DNA of 47,352 nucleotides. It comes from Bacteroidales bacterium (GTDB taxonomy: Bacteria; Bacteroidota; Bacteroidia; Bacteroidales; P3). The number at the start of each line of letters is the position of its first letter. The first letter of the stretch is position 1. The stretch covers positions 1 through 47,352 of the forward strand of contig JAGCUZ010000044.1 of the NCBI GenBank assembly GCA_017962615.1, written 5' to 3'. Shown piece after piece: positions 9,831 to 20,133 of the stretch. A program made the position numbers and the translations under genes. The notes beneath the pieces are model-generated. The model had not been told where the DNA came from, did no database searches, and saw only the letters and a list, made by a program, of their open reading frames with translations.

Positions 9831-9931
9831 TGTTGATATGTTTGATGTGGATATGTTGATATGTTTAATGTGGATATTTGATGTGGATTAGGTTCAACTT
9901 ATCAACGTATCAACATATCAACGTATCAACA
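9831..9931. repeat. Duplicated intergenic repeat block between adhesin genes (copy 1)
   Basis: The spacer contains TGTTGATATG and TTTGATGTGGATATG units on its left and the TATCAACR octamers (9900-9931) on its right; the two sides are complementary and can fold together. From 9831 the sequence matches 14400 onwards almost base for base and continues through the 3' end of the adjacent gene to about 10008. Confidence 0.85.
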
Positions 9932-9933
9932 AT

Positions 9934-12900
9934 TTATCTTACTACAAGTTTCTGCACCTTAGTACTTCCCTCCGTCTGCACCTTCACAAAGTAGGTGCCA
10001 CGGGCTACGCCGTGGAGGTCGAAGCGTTTGGTGCAATCGGCTTGGCAGTTCTGCGTGCTGTGCTGCAGGGTGCGTCCCGTGATGTCGAGCAGCGTCACCG
10101 TCACCACGCCGTCGGCACCTTTTATCGACACCTCGACATCGCTGCCATTGGTGGCGGGGTTGGGGTAGACCGTCACGCCGATGCCGTCGAAGCTGGCGGT
10201 GGAGATGCCTTCGCCGCGCTCGGTGGTGAAGTTGCCCGAAGCCCAGTCGCTCTGCTCGGTTGCACTGCACACCTTGCGCACGCGCCAGTCGTACTGTGTG
10301 GCAGCGTTGAGGCCGTTGATGGTGTAGCTGTTGGTGGTCACCGACGTACTGTTGCTCCACGACGATGTAGAGGATGCCTTGTAGGCCACCTCGAAGTTGC
10401 CCGAGCCTGTCCACGTCACCGTGGCACTGCTGTTGGTGACAGCCGCTACGCTGAGCCCTGTGGGGGCGTTGCACGGGTCGGGGTCGCCCCCACCCTGCTG
10501 GGTGGTGAACGAGCTGGTAACCCAGTCGCTCTGCTCGGTTGCACTGCACACCTTGCGCACACGCCAGTCGTACTGCGTATTGGCAGTGAGACCCGTAAAG
10601 GTGTAGGTGGTAGCGCTCACCGATGTGCTGGCACCCCACGACGAGGAGGTTGCAGCCTTATAGGCCACCTCGAAGTTGCCGCTGCCGCTCCACGACACCG
10701 TGGCCGACGTGGTGGTTGTCGACGAGGTTGCAAGACCTGTTGGTGCGTTGCACGGCGTGGGCGGGTTGGTGCCGCCACCAGTCACGTTGCCGATAAAGAT
10801 GTCGTCGAGCACAATGCCGTTGCCGTCGTTACCTGTACCAAGGAAAGAGATCTGCGCCGTGGTGTAGCCCGCAAGCGAGAGTGTGTCGCACTGCCACGAG
10901 GCTATGCTGCTCTGATAGGTTGCAAGAACAGCCCATCGGCTCGAAGTGTTGGCACGCACGCACACCTGCAACTCATCCTGGTAGCCAAACCATTCCTCCT
11001 GCATGTGCCAGAAGGTAATCTTGGGCGACGTAAGGGCGCTGAGGTCGAACACCGGTGATATAAGCCGCGAGTTATCGCCACCATAGCCCTGCAACAACAA
11101 TACATTGCTGCCGCCGTGAGGCGTGGTTGTCGTGCCACCATAGTACGACATGTCATCCACCTCCCAGTATGCGCCATTGGCCTCCTCTGTCCAGCAGTTG
11201 GGCAGGTCGGTGAGGCCCTCGAAGCCCTCGCTGTAGCCCTGAGCTGTTACCACGGTGGTGTTGCATGGTGTGGAGAAGGAAATCGATGTGGCGATACCAG
11301 TGTCGCCAACACCGCAGATAGGTCTGACCGAGCAGGTATATGCTGTTGCCACAGTAAGGTTGTTGAATGTGGCCGTGGGCGAATAAACCTCGTTGACGCT
11401 GTTGCCACAGCGCACCAACCAGCTCGACTCGCCACCGCCTGCAGTCCATGTAAATGTTGCCGAGGTGGTGGTCACATTGCTGGCAACGAGGTTAGTCACC
11501 ATCGGACAAGAGTTATTCATAATCATCACATTGTCAATGGCTGCTGGAGGCTGGTCTCCTGAACTGAAATCGTTGCGCCAATAGAATACAAGGTTATAAT
11601 TACCCGCCGCACTGATGGTGAATGTGCCGTTCTGAGTAGTCCACACAGAGGAACCATTAAGATAACCGTTGTTATCAAGGGATATAGAGCCAGAAGGAAG
11701 GTTGCTGAAATAATAGGAGTCTCCTGCCGTAAACGAAGGCATACCTGGCACAAGCGCAACTCGTATATAATCGTATGACGACTCTCCGTCGGCACGCCAG
11801 TCGAAACTATATACATACTGTCCAGCAGGCATGCTGAATGTACGGTATGCAAAAACGTAAGATCCATCACTTGTGCTGTAATTGTTGTTCGAACCGTTGC
11901 CATCAGAGATGTAGAGGCCGTAGTTGTCGGCAGTGCCGTTATGGGCAGCAGTGCCTATATACCACTTGTTGGTCTCTGTGCCGTTCACGAGCACCCACGG
12001 GTTGGTAATGGCCGTATCGGCAAATGTGCACACGTAGGGGTACGTGGACACCGGCCTACCAGGTAGCGTGGTGAACGTCACCATTGCCGTGTCGCTCGCG
12101 TCGCCACTGTTGCAGTTGGCCCACACGTAGCAGTCGTACTGTCTGTTGGCCGTCAAGCCCGAAAGCGCATATATAGTGTCGAATGCGTTCTCTATGGTGC
12201 CGTTGCCGCGGGTGAAGCCGTGAGGACCGTACTCCAACGACCAGCTGCTCGAGCCGCCAAGTTCCTCCCAGTTGATTATACAGCTGTCAACACCCGGCAT
12301 CGCCGTAAGGTTCACAGGGATATAGCAGTCGGGGATGGCAAAGCAGCTCACGTTAATCTGAAAACCGTCATATTCCACCGACCCGTCAGAACTGAAATGT
12401 ATTGTAATGGCGTTGCCCGACGACACAAAGGGGCCTATCGCTCCGCTGCCGCTCGCAGCGTTCAGCAACGGCGTGGCCGCCGTGCTCGCACCGTCATAAA
12501 TCGACAGCTCGTCCCACGAACTCTCCGTGTAATACGAACCCGTGATATATAATACCGAGTCGGGATCAGGCGACCGCACTATCAGCGTAACGTCGCAGTT
12601 GTCGCTGTAATCGCCGGTCAGGCCGCCGTCATCAACGATGACCGCCGAGCATGTTGTAATAGTGCTGGTACCCGATGTCCCCATCACATGCACACCCGTA
12701 ACAAAATTCAGCGGCCCGCGCCACGTCGAGACCTCCGAGCCGCAGTCGCTACGCACATATACATCGTACGAAGCCCCGCCACGCAGGTTCTGGAACAGAT
12801 AGGTTGAGTCATACACCGTTATAATATTCTGGCACGTGTCAGGATTGCCGCCCGCAGGCACAAGCACCACGTTCCACTGGTACACGTTGGGGTCGTTGCC

Positions 12901-14358
12901 GTGCCACGCCACGGTTGTCGAGTCCGCGCTTGCCGTTCCTACAAGGCTGATTGATTGCGGCCTTGGGCAGTTGCTCCGCACCGTCAGCATCACATCGTCC
13001 ACATACGAGTAAACCGAATTATTCGGGTCGACAGCCGCCAATGCCACGTAGCGATGACCCTGCGGTATGTTCACCAACGTAGCATCGCAGTCCATCCATC
13101 TGCCTGTGCCGTTGCCTGTAAAGGTGCGATAGTTACGGAAAGTAGTCATGTCGTTGGGGTCCGACATTGTAACTATGGTTATGCTGCCATCGTCGTACAG
13201 CTTGAACGATATATCCAAGTCACCCACCGAATCCTCCATCATCGGCAGCACAGCGTAAGCCGCAGTAATATTGTTGTAATAGTAAGTGTACAGGTAAAGG
13301 CTATGACTGCCCGATGCCGCGTAAGAAGTTGTGACGTACACACGCGAAGTATCGTCAACAATGGCACCGTTCTCCACATAGAACCGCTTCCAGCAGTGGT
13401 CAACGCCTCCCCTTTCAAAGTTCTCGGTCATAGGCAGGTCGGTGCGCTGCATCGCCACGCAGTTGGTGGTAAACGAGCCGGCTATATTTATCGAGGTGTC
13501 GCCGCCGCAGTCCGCATGCAGATAAACATAATAGGTGGTGTTCGGCTGCAGGTTGTCGAGCGAATATATAGTATCGCTCGCCCATATCACATCGCCTTGA
13601 TAGCAACCCGGCAGAAACGACGAGTCGGCATACTCCAGAACCCACGACGTGGCCTGTCCCCGCTCGTGCCAGCTTATTGTGCACGAGTCCGAGGTGATAC
13701 CCGAGAAGGTAAGGTTGCTCGGACGCGGGCACGTAGGCTCAACGATGCTCACATTGTCAATACAGCCGCCAGGCATAGAGCCGCCACCACCGTCGTTGCA
13801 CCACAGGAAGACGAGACGCCATGTGCCGGCACTCACATTGAATGTGGCAAACAGCGACTGCCAGTTGCTTTCATAATTCAGCTTACCGTTCGATACATCA
13901 ATCCAGTCCGCCGGAGCCGCCGCAGTACTGTAGCTGTACGCGCTCGTTCCCCCGTCGGGGGTCTGGCCTGGGGTAAGCGTCGCCGACGCCGGTGCTAAGA
14001 ACACCCTGATATAATCCCAACTGCTCTCGCCGTAGCACTTCCAGTCAAAACCTATCTCCAAGGCCGCAGCCTGAGACAATGTAAACTGGTAGTATGCATA
14101 CGAGAAGCTGATGCTCGATGTGCTATAGCCCGCCGACGTGCCGTTGTCGCTCGACACGTATAGGCCATGGCTGCCGGCATTATGCGCAGCTGTGCCTATG
14201 GCCCACTTGTTGGTCTGCGAGCCGCCAAGCAGCACCCACCCTGCGGTGTCGGTCGATGTCTCGAAGCCCGTGCTGTAGTTAATACTCTGCGCCTTGACAG
14301 GCATAAGGCCCATTGCAGCCAAAGCCACTGCAAATAAGACGAAACTTAATCTTTTCAT
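9934..14358 (-). CDS. T9SS-secreted multidomain Fn3/CUB-like adhesin (1474 aa)
   Basis: ATG 14358 opens a signal peptide (MKRLSFVLFAVALAAMG...VKAQ). Order: beta-sandwich with GGSQTNKW and SSDNGTS; Fn3 (CPRP); sandwich (TENFERGG...); Fn3 (CPRP); CUB-like domain (CSAVIVDDGGLTGDYS, LSIYDGAS); Fn3 (CYIP); a second full copy of the N-terminal type of sandwich (NGTETNKWYIGTAA) inside the protein; Fn3 (CPMV); MAM-like domain ending VLDDIFIGN; two near-identical Fn3 modules opening CNAPTGL; and the T9SS sorting domain (YPNP, LLDITGR, KLVVR). About six Fn3 modules. Its 3' end and the spacer beyond it match those of the next gene upstream almost exactly. Predicted surface or secreted protein of unknown ligand. 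Confidence 0.92.
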   Translation of the reverse strand: MKRLSFVLFAVALAAMGLMPVKAQSINYSTGFETSTDTAGWVLLGGSQTNKWAIGTAAHNAGSHGLYVSSDNGTSAGYSTSSISFSYAYYQFTLSQAAALEIGFDWKCYGESSWDYIRVFLAPASATLTPGQTPDGGTSAYSYSTAAAPADWIDVSNGKLNYESNWQSLFATFNVSAGTWRLVFLWCNDGGGGSMPGGCIDNVSIVEPTCPRPSNLTFSGITSDSCTISWHERGQATSWVLEYADSSFLPGCYQGDVIWASDTIYSLDNLQPNTTYYVYLHADCGGDTSINIAGSFTTNCVAMQRTDLPMTENFERGGVDHCWKRFYVENGAIVDDTSRVYVTTSYAASGSHSLYLYTYYYNNITAAYAVLPMMEDSVGDLDISFKLYDDGSITIVTMSDPNDMTTFRNYRTFTGNGTGRWMDCDATLVNIPQGHRYVALAAVDPNNSVYSYVDDVMLTVRSNCPRPQSISLVGTASADSTTVAWHGNDPNVYQWNVVLVPAGGNPDTCQNIITVYDSTYLFQNLRGGASYDVYVRSDCGSEVSTWRGPLNFVTGVHVMGTSGTSTITTCSAVIVDDGGLTGDYSDNCDVTLIVRSPDPDSVLYITGSYYTESSWDELSIYDGASTAATPLLNAASGSGAIGPFVSSGNAITIHFSSDGSVEYDGFQINVSCFAIPDCYIPVNLTAMPGVDSCIINWEELGGSSSWSLEYGPHGFTRGNGTIENAFDTIYALSGLTANRQYDCYVWANCNSGDASDTAMVTFTTLPGRPVSTYPYVCTFADTAITNPWVLVNGTETNKWYIGTAAHNGTADNYGLYISDGNGSNNNYSTSDGSYVFAYRTFSMPAGQYVYSFDWRADGESSYDYIRVALVPGMPSFTAGDSYYFSNLPSGSISLDNNGYLNGSSVWTTQNGTFTISAAGNYNLVFYWRNDFSSGDQPPAAIDNVMIMNNSCPMVTNLVASNVTTTSATFTWTAGGGESSWLVRCGNSVNEVYSPTATFNNLTVATAYTCSVRPICGVGDTGIATSISFSTPCNTTVVTAQGYSEGFEGLTDLPNCWTEEANGAYWEVDDMSYYGGTTTTPHGGSNVLLLQGYGGDNSRLISPVFDLSALTSPKITFWHMQEEWFGYQDELQVCVRANTSSRWAVLATYQSSIASWQCDTLSLAGYTTAQISFLGTGNDGNGIVLDDIFIGNVTGGGTNPPTPCNAPTGLATSSTTTTSATVSWSGSGNFEVAYKAATSSSWGASTSVSATTYTFTGLTANTQYDWRVRKVCSATEQSDWVTSSFTTQQGGGDPDPCNAPTGLSVAAVTNSSATVTWTGSGNFEVAYKASSTSSWSNSTSVTTNSYTINGLNAATQYDWRVRKVCSATEQSDWASGNFTTERGEGISTASFDGIGVTVYPNPATNGSDVEVSIKGADGVVTVTLLDITGRTLQHSTQNCQADCTKRFDLHGVARGTYFVKVQTEGSTKVQKLVVR

Positions 14359-14399
14359 GGATGTATTTTGTTTATCTGTGGATATGTTTGATGTGGATA

Positions 14400-14500
14400 T
14401 GTTGATATGTTTGATGTGGATATGTTGATATGTTTAATGTGGATATTTGATGTGGATTAGGTTCAACTTATCAACGTATCAACATATCAACGTATCAACA
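14400..14500. repeat. Duplicated intergenic repeat block between adhesin genes (copy 2)
   Basis: It has the same arrangement as 9831-9931, at a constant offset of 4569 bases: TTTGATGTGGATATG units, then GGATTAGGTTCAACT, then four TATCAACR octamers (14469-14500). The identity runs on into the coding 3' end of the adjacent gene. Just before the next start codon both spacers also share a similar leader ending in ACAAAATACATCC-type sequence. Confidence 0.85.
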
Positions 14501-14502
14501 AT

Positions 14503-17500
14503 TTATCTTACTACAAGCTTCTGCACCTTAGTACTTCCCTCCGTCTGCACCTTCACAAAGTAGGTGCCGCGGGCCACGCCGTGCAGGTCGAAGTGTTTGG
14601 TGCAGTCGGCCTGGCAGCTCTGCGTGCTGTGCTGCAGGGTGCGACCTGTGATGTCGAGCAGCGTCACCGACACCTCGCCGTTGGCGCCTTTTATCGACAC
14701 CTCCACGTCGCTATTGCGCGAGGCGGGGTTGGGATATATTGCAACGCTTACGCCGCCGATCTCGGTGGCAGTGATGCCTTCACCGCTTTCGGTGGTGAAG
14801 TTGCCCGAAGCCCAGTCGCTCTGCTCGGTTGCGCTGCACACCTTGCGCACACGCCAGTCGTACTGCGTATTGGCGGTGAGGCCGCTGATGGTATAGCTGC
14901 TGGCGCTCACTTGGTTGGCGTTGCTCCACGACGAAGAGGCCGTTGTCTTATAGGCCACCTCGAAGTTACCGCTACCGCTCCACGACACCGTGGCGCTGCT
15001 GCTCGTGACATTCGCAACACTGAGCCCTGTGGGGGCATCGCACGGGTCGGGATCGCCGCCACCCTGCTGGGTGGTGAACGTACCTGTTGCCCAGTCGCTC
15101 TGGTCATTTGCACTGCACACCTTGCGCACACGCCAGTTGTACTGCGTATTGGCGTTGAGGCCGTTGAAGGTGTAGGTGGTGGCACTCACCGATGTCTCGG
15201 TGCTCCACGACGAAGAGGAAGCAGCCTTGTAGGCCACTTCGAAGTTGCCGCTGCCGCTCCACGACACCGTGGCCGACGTGGTTGTCGTCGACGAAGTAGC
15301 GAGGCCTGTAGGCGCGTCGCAAGGCGTGGTTGAAGGCGGCTGAGTGGTGAACGTACCCGTCACCCAGTTGCTGCTTACAGAGCCGCACACCGAGCGCACA
15401 CGCCACTCGTATTGCGTGTTGGCGGTGAGACCCGTGGCGGTGTAGGAGTTGCCGCGCGCCACGCTCTCGGCGGGCCATGTCGACGCGCCGTTCTGACGCA
15501 CGCTCACCTCATAACTGCTTGCCGTGCCGCTCCACGAGAGGGTGGCGGTCACGTCGGTGGTAGTGGCCTGCAGCGATGTAGGCTGATTGCAGGGCGACGC
15601 CGCACGAAGCACAAAGTCGTCGATATAGAGGTAGTAGGTTCCGGCCGACTCTGTCGTGTTATAATGTATTGCCACATATTTCGTGTTGGCGGGCACGGTA
15701 TAAACAAACTCCTGCCATGTGGTGCTGGCCGAATCCCACTGCGACCACACGAAGTCGACGGTGTCGTTGCTGTTGGTGGAATAGCCGACCCTGAATATCT
15801 CAGGATAGCTTGCATTCTCGGCACGGTGGTAGAAGGCCATATCCATCGCCGAGGCAAGTTGGAACTCGGGGCTTATAAGATACTGATCGTAAGTGGTCGC
15901 CGACGAGTAGCTCGAGAATCGGAAACTCTGGCTGCCGCCATGAGCCTGGCTGGTGGTGAGCGCGATGCCGTTGCCAGGCGATGTCAGCGCACTCCAGCAC
16001 TCCGGCGGACACACATTGCCTTCGAAATCCTCGGTGTAGGTAGTGCCTGCTGCCACTGTTGTGGGCAGACAGCTGGTGCTGAAACGGCCACGCTGCCTGC
16101 TGTCCGATGTGTCGCCCACAAGGCCGCACACGGCATAGACATAGAAGTCATAATAGGTTGACGGGGTGAGGCCGTTCAGCGTTACGCTTGTATTACTGCT
16201 CACAGTCCTGTATCTGCCGGTGCCCAGGGTGAAGCCTGCGGTATCGTATTCCACGATGTACGAGGTGCTGTTGCTACCCATGTCGACCCACGACACTTGT
16301 GCCGTTGTCGTGGTGATATTCGATGCAGTGAGCGACCGCACGGCGGGACACTGGTCTATATAATCAACCTCGATATTGTCATAGAAGATATAGTTGCTGG
16401 CGGCCAAGGCGGTAGGCGAGTACAGCACTATGTAGCCCGAAGCGTTCTGCACACCTGCAAACGACACCACGTTGAAAGTACCCGACTCTGTGGGGTCGCT
16501 CAGGGTGTCGACCGTCACAAAGTGGTTGGCAAAGTTAAGGTCGGGCGAATAGCCTATCAGAGCCCTCGCCGCGGCACCCGTGCGCACGGTCACCGACACC
16601 TGCAGCGAGTCGAGCGACACCGCCATTCTTGGCAGAGCCAGATATGTGTCCGAGGTGCGTACCAGATTGCCGTCGTTATAGCCCGACAAGCCTGTAATCG
16701 AAGGCGTGCCGCCGCTGTAGTTCCAGCACGGATGCGAGAATGTGCCGACTATGTAGCTCTCGAAATCCTCGGTGAAAGGTATCGGCTGCGGAGCGCACTC
16801 GGTATAAGCCGACACCGTGGTCTGTCCCTCCTCGCCGCTGCAGAGCGCGGTGACGCGGAAATGATACTGCGTGCCGGGTCTGAGGCCCGTCACCGTGTAG
16901 TTGTTGGTCGACACCGACGGTGCCACCATCTGCCACGGGTCGTTCAAGCTGGCGCGGTACTCCACCGCCCAGGTGCTCTCGCTGCCCGACGGTATCCACG
17001 ACAAGTCAACACTTGTCGGCATCACCGTTCCCACCAGCACCGTCGGTGGGGCGCACGGCAGCGTGCGGCACGGGGCGTAGAAGCGGGTCTGCGCCGTACC
17101 GTTCACACGGCCTGCCACCGAGCCCTGCGGGTTGCGCGGGTTCACGTAGCTGGTGTTGGCGGCAAAGATTGCGTAATAGAGGTCGGTAAGGTCGCCGTAG
17201 AAATAGGCGCTCGCCACGGTTCCGGTGCTGTCCAGCATGGCCACCACGAAGCCGCGGTTCACGTCGCGCACATAGGGCGTTTGGAAGTTTATGAGGCACC
17301 AGCCTGAGTTAAGCGTCCACACCGAGTCGTACACCAGCGTGAGGCTGTCGAGCGGCACATACTGGTTGTTGGCGGTGTAGGAGCCCCACGACGTCTCGCC
17401 AACCCACACCTTTATCTTGCGCTCGGCATTGGTCGACGAAAACGACGACACATTGAAATACACGCCGTATATCGAATCGCCTACCGAGGTCATCTGGTCG

Positions 17501-20079
17501 CGGGTGTAGAGCTGCTGACTGTAGGTGTACGTGCAGCTGTTGTACGAGCATATCGGGGTGTAGTTGGTGCTTATGTCGCCCAAGCCCACGGCCTGGCACG
17601 AGCCCGTTGCCACCGATGTCGAGAGGCGGAACGAGTTGCCGTCATCGCAGCCCGTTATCACCTGTATGTTGTAGGTCTCGAAGTCGGCAGGCTGCTGTAT
17701 GATGTAGTATGTTGACAAAGTGCTGTCCACGGTCCATGTCGATTCCGACCGCATCTTGTATCTCACATAATATTGCACCGCAGGGTCGCCGCTCGACGGC
17801 GCATCCCACGACACCACTATGTTGTTGTTCACCTGCGAGTACTGGGCATTGAGGTTCTCGGGCATGTGGCACGAAGGGGCCAGGTCGAGGGTTATGTCGT
17901 CAAGGTATGCATAGCAGGTTACACCGTTTATTGCGCGGAAAGCTATGTAACGGCCCGTATCAGTGTACGAGGCGAAGGTGGCGTACACCTCCTCCCATGT
18001 CGAAGTGGCGGAGGGACGCAGCGTTGCCAACGTGACGAAACTCTGCAACGAGTCGGGATGTGTCATCACACCCACCTCCAAGCCGTACGACGACGAGGTG
18101 GTGTAAAGCCAGCACGACACCATCAGATCCTGCACGCTGTCCTCCACCGGAGGCATCACCAGGTAGCAGTAGTACGTTGACGAGCCGTAGAAGTACAAGC
18201 TGTACGAGCCGCTATGCACGTATGTCGAATACGGGTATGGATATGCAGTCGTGTAGTCCGTGTGGCGGGCCCAGCATTGGTTGATGCTGTACGAGGCACC
18301 CGAACCCGTGGCATCCTCGAAGCCGTAGGTGATAGGCATGGCGCTGCGCGTGTAGTCGCCGCACGGCGTGGTGAACGTGGTATAGTAGCCGTTGCTGGTG
18401 TCGCTGCCGCACAGGCAGTACACATAGACTCCGTAGCGCAGCGAAGCCGAGAGCCCCGTCATGGTGTACGAGGGACTGTACGACAGGTCGTAAGTGCCCG
18501 AACCCTGCTCAAAGCCTTCGGGACCGTACTCTATCAGGTACTGACCCACCGAGTTGGGATCGGTCCACGACAGGTCGGCCGTGTGTTGCGTCACGTTGGT
18601 CACCGAGAGGTTCGCAACCCTGCGGCAGGTGGGTATGGTGCGAATCGTTATGTCGTCAATATAGCCGTAGTTGTACGAGGTGCTGCAGCACATGTGTATT
18701 GCCACATAGTGGTCGGGGTCAGGCGCAGCGTTGAGGTCCACCTCGAAATACTCCCAAACCAGCGAGCCCGACGCCGGCGTGACGGTGTCGATAGCATGGA
18801 AGGTGGAGGGCTGCGACGGGTCGGTCATGGTGCCCACCACGAACGAGCCGTTGTACGACGTGCTCTCGCGCTTGCCGTAGAAAGATATCTGCAACGTGTT
18901 GGCAGGGTCGTCAAAACGAGGACTGGCCAGGTAGCCCGCCGAAGTGTTGTACGATTTCAGGTACATGTTGTACTGACCCGAGCGGGCGCCTGCGGTCGAG
19001 CCTGTCGGCAGATAGCCGCTGCCTATCGAGCCTGTCGACCAGCACACGTTCAGCCTTCCCGACACCATATCCTCGAAGCCATAGCTGTAGGGCAGCTCGT
19101 AGTGGTCAACGGGCAAACACCTGGTGGTGAACACCAGCGAGCGGTTCAGCGAAGTGTCGCTTACACAGTCGGAGTGCAGGTAAACATAGTATGTGGTGGC
19201 GGGGTCCAGATATTCCAGCACCGCCATTGAATCGGTAGGATAGATAGCCGTACCCTGATAGGCACCGGGCACGAAAACCGAGTCGGCATACTCCAGCACC
19301 CACTGCGATGCCGAGCCGAGCTCCGTCCAGCGCAGGATGCAGCTGTCGGAAGTGAGGTGGGTGACACGCAGCCTGTTGGGGCCAGGGCAGGGGCCAAGTT
19401 CACGGAAGAAGCTGTAGCTCATGTTCTCCGGCAGCGGCGATACGGGCATGTTCGATGTGGTCGACGATGTAGTGGTGGGGAACTGCCACGAGCCCGACAG
19501 CGCGATGTTGTCCGAACCGGAGTTGCTGAGGTAGCAACGCGCCGTGCTCATCGCACCGCCATCCAGTTGGCCGAAGTTGATGATGATGTTGCCCGAAGGG
19601 TACATCACCACCTGGTAGTTGAACGTGCCGTAAGGCGAGCTATATGTGTTCAAACCCTTATACTCGATGGTGAACGAGCTGTCGGCCGGGTTGAAGTACT
19701 TGTAGGCCTGCGCCCCGGAGATACGTCCCATATAGCCATCATTACCCAGGATGGGGTGAATCACCTTATGGCCGCTGGTGCTGGCCGTGGTGCCGCTGGC
19801 CGACCCCTCGCCGAGGTACAGGAAGCCGTTGGCCGAGCAGGCTATCTGACTGTTGGCGGCAATTGTCGTCGTGCCGAACGGCATTGCGAAAGGCAGGTTG
19901 CACGTCGCATAGCCGTCGTCTGTGGAGCTGAACGAGAGTGTCTGCCCCACTCCGGCAATGGATGAATAATTGATGCTGCCGACAATGAGTACATAGCTCT
20001 CCAATCTTGTCTGCGCCTGACTGATTCCATGCAAGCTCAGCATGGTCACTGCGATAAGGAATAATCCGATTCTTTTCAT
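14503..20079 (-). CDS. T9SS-secreted multidomain Fn3 adhesin, largest of the array (1858 aa)
   Basis: ATG 20079 opens a signal peptide (MKRIGLFLIAVTMLSLHG...AQAQ region). The N-terminal domain (about residues 25-225) differs from the other array members: it has SFSSTDDGYATC and NGFLYLGEG and lacks the TNKW motif. Then follow Fn3-like modules, most opening C-x-x-P (about eight in all), alternating with four sandwich domains (SYGFEDM..., TYGFEDA..., TEDFESY..., TEDFEGN...), one unassigned domain around CSYNSCTYTYS, and three similar C-terminal Fn3 modules with YEWRVR or YDWRVRKVC. The T9SS type A sorting domain ends KLVVR and is nearly identical to that of the gene ending at 9934. The gene starts 54 bases after the stop of the Sel1-repeat gene with no clear promoter between them, so co-transcription is possible. 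Ligand unknown. Confidence 0.92.
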   Translation of the reverse strand: MKRIGLFLIAVTMLSLHGISQAQTRLESYVLIVGSINYSSIAGVGQTLSFSSTDDGYATCNLPFAMPFGTTTIAANSQIACSANGFLYLGEGSASGTTASTSGHKVIHPILGNDGYMGRISGAQAYKYFNPADSSFTIEYKGLNTYSSPYGTFNYQVVMYPSGNIIINFGQLDGGAMSTARCYLSNSGSDNIALSGSWQFPTTTSSTTSNMPVSPLPENMSYSFFRELGPCPGPNRLRVTHLTSDSCILRWTELGSASQWVLEYADSVFVPGAYQGTAIYPTDSMAVLEYLDPATTYYVYLHSDCVSDTSLNRSLVFTTRCLPVDHYELPYSYGFEDMVSGRLNVCWSTGSIGSGYLPTGSTAGARSGQYNMYLKSYNTSAGYLASPRFDDPANTLQISFYGKRESTSYNGSFVVGTMTDPSQPSTFHAIDTVTPASGSLVWEYFEVDLNAAPDPDHYVAIHMCCSTSYNYGYIDDITIRTIPTCRRVANLSVTNVTQHTADLSWTDPNSVGQYLIEYGPEGFEQGSGTYDLSYSPSYTMTGLSASLRYGVYVYCLCGSDTSNGYYTTFTTPCGDYTRSAMPITYGFEDATGSGASYSINQCWARHTDYTTAYPYPYSTYVHSGSYSLYFYGSSTYYCYLVMPPVEDSVQDLMVSCWLYTTSSSYGLEVGVMTHPDSLQSFVTLATLRPSATSTWEEVYATFASYTDTGRYIAFRAINGVTCYAYLDDITLDLAPSCHMPENLNAQYSQVNNNIVVSWDAPSSGDPAVQYYVRYKMRSESTWTVDSTLSTYYIIQQPADFETYNIQVITGCDDGNSFRLSTSVATGSCQAVGLGDISTNYTPICSYNSCTYTYSQQLYTRDQMTSVGDSIYGVYFNVSSFSSTNAERKIKVWVGETSWGSYTANNQYVPLDSLTLVYDSVWTLNSGWCLINFQTPYVRDVNRGFVVAMLDSTGTVASAYFYGDLTDLYYAIFAANTSYVNPRNPQGSVAGRVNGTAQTRFYAPCRTLPCAPPTVLVGTVMPTSVDLSWIPSGSESTWAVEYRASLNDPWQMVAPSVSTNNYTVTGLRPGTQYHFRVTALCSGEEGQTTVSAYTECAPQPIPFTEDFESYIVGTFSHPCWNYSGGTPSITGLSGYNDGNLVRTSDTYLALPRMAVSLDSLQVSVTVRTGAAARALIGYSPDLNFANHFVTVDTLSDPTESGTFNVVSFAGVQNASGYIVLYSPTALAASNYIFYDNIEVDYIDQCPAVRSLTASNITTTTAQVSWVDMGSNSTSYIVEYDTAGFTLGTGRYRTVSSNTSVTLNGLTPSTYYDFYVYAVCGLVGDTSDSRQRGRFSTSCLPTTVAAGTTYTEDFEGNVCPPECWSALTSPGNGIALTTSQAHGGSQSFRFSSYSSATTYDQYLISPEFQLASAMDMAFYHRAENASYPEIFRVGYSTNSNDTVDFVWSQWDSASTTWQEFVYTVPANTKYVAIHYNTTESAGTYYLYIDDFVLRAASPCNQPTSLQATTTDVTATLSWSGTASSYEVSVRQNGASTWPAESVARGNSYTATGLTANTQYEWRVRSVCGSVSSNWVTGTFTTQPPSTTPCDAPTGLATSSTTTTSATVSWSGSGNFEVAYKAASSSSWSTETSVSATTYTFNGLNANTQYNWRVRKVCSANDQSDWATGTFTTQQGGGDPDPCDAPTGLSVANVTSSSATVSWSGSGNFEVAYKTTASSSWSNANQVSASSYTISGLTANTQYDWRVRKVCSATEQSDWASGNFTTESGEGITATEIGGVSVAIYPNPASRNSDVEVSIKGANGEVSVTLLDITGRTLQHSTQSCQADCTKHFDLHGVARGTYFVKVQTEGSTKVQKLVVR

Positions 20080-20133
20080 TGGGTTTGTATCTTTTTGTTT
20101 ATTTTAGACGATTGATTGTTGACAGGTTATAGC

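Noticed and set aside
10012-11058. Open frame of 348 codons on the plus strand
   Set aside because: It lies antisense to an adhesin gene with a convincing signal peptide and domains, has Gly, Ala, His and Arg-rich composition typical of a shadow frame, and shows no motif.
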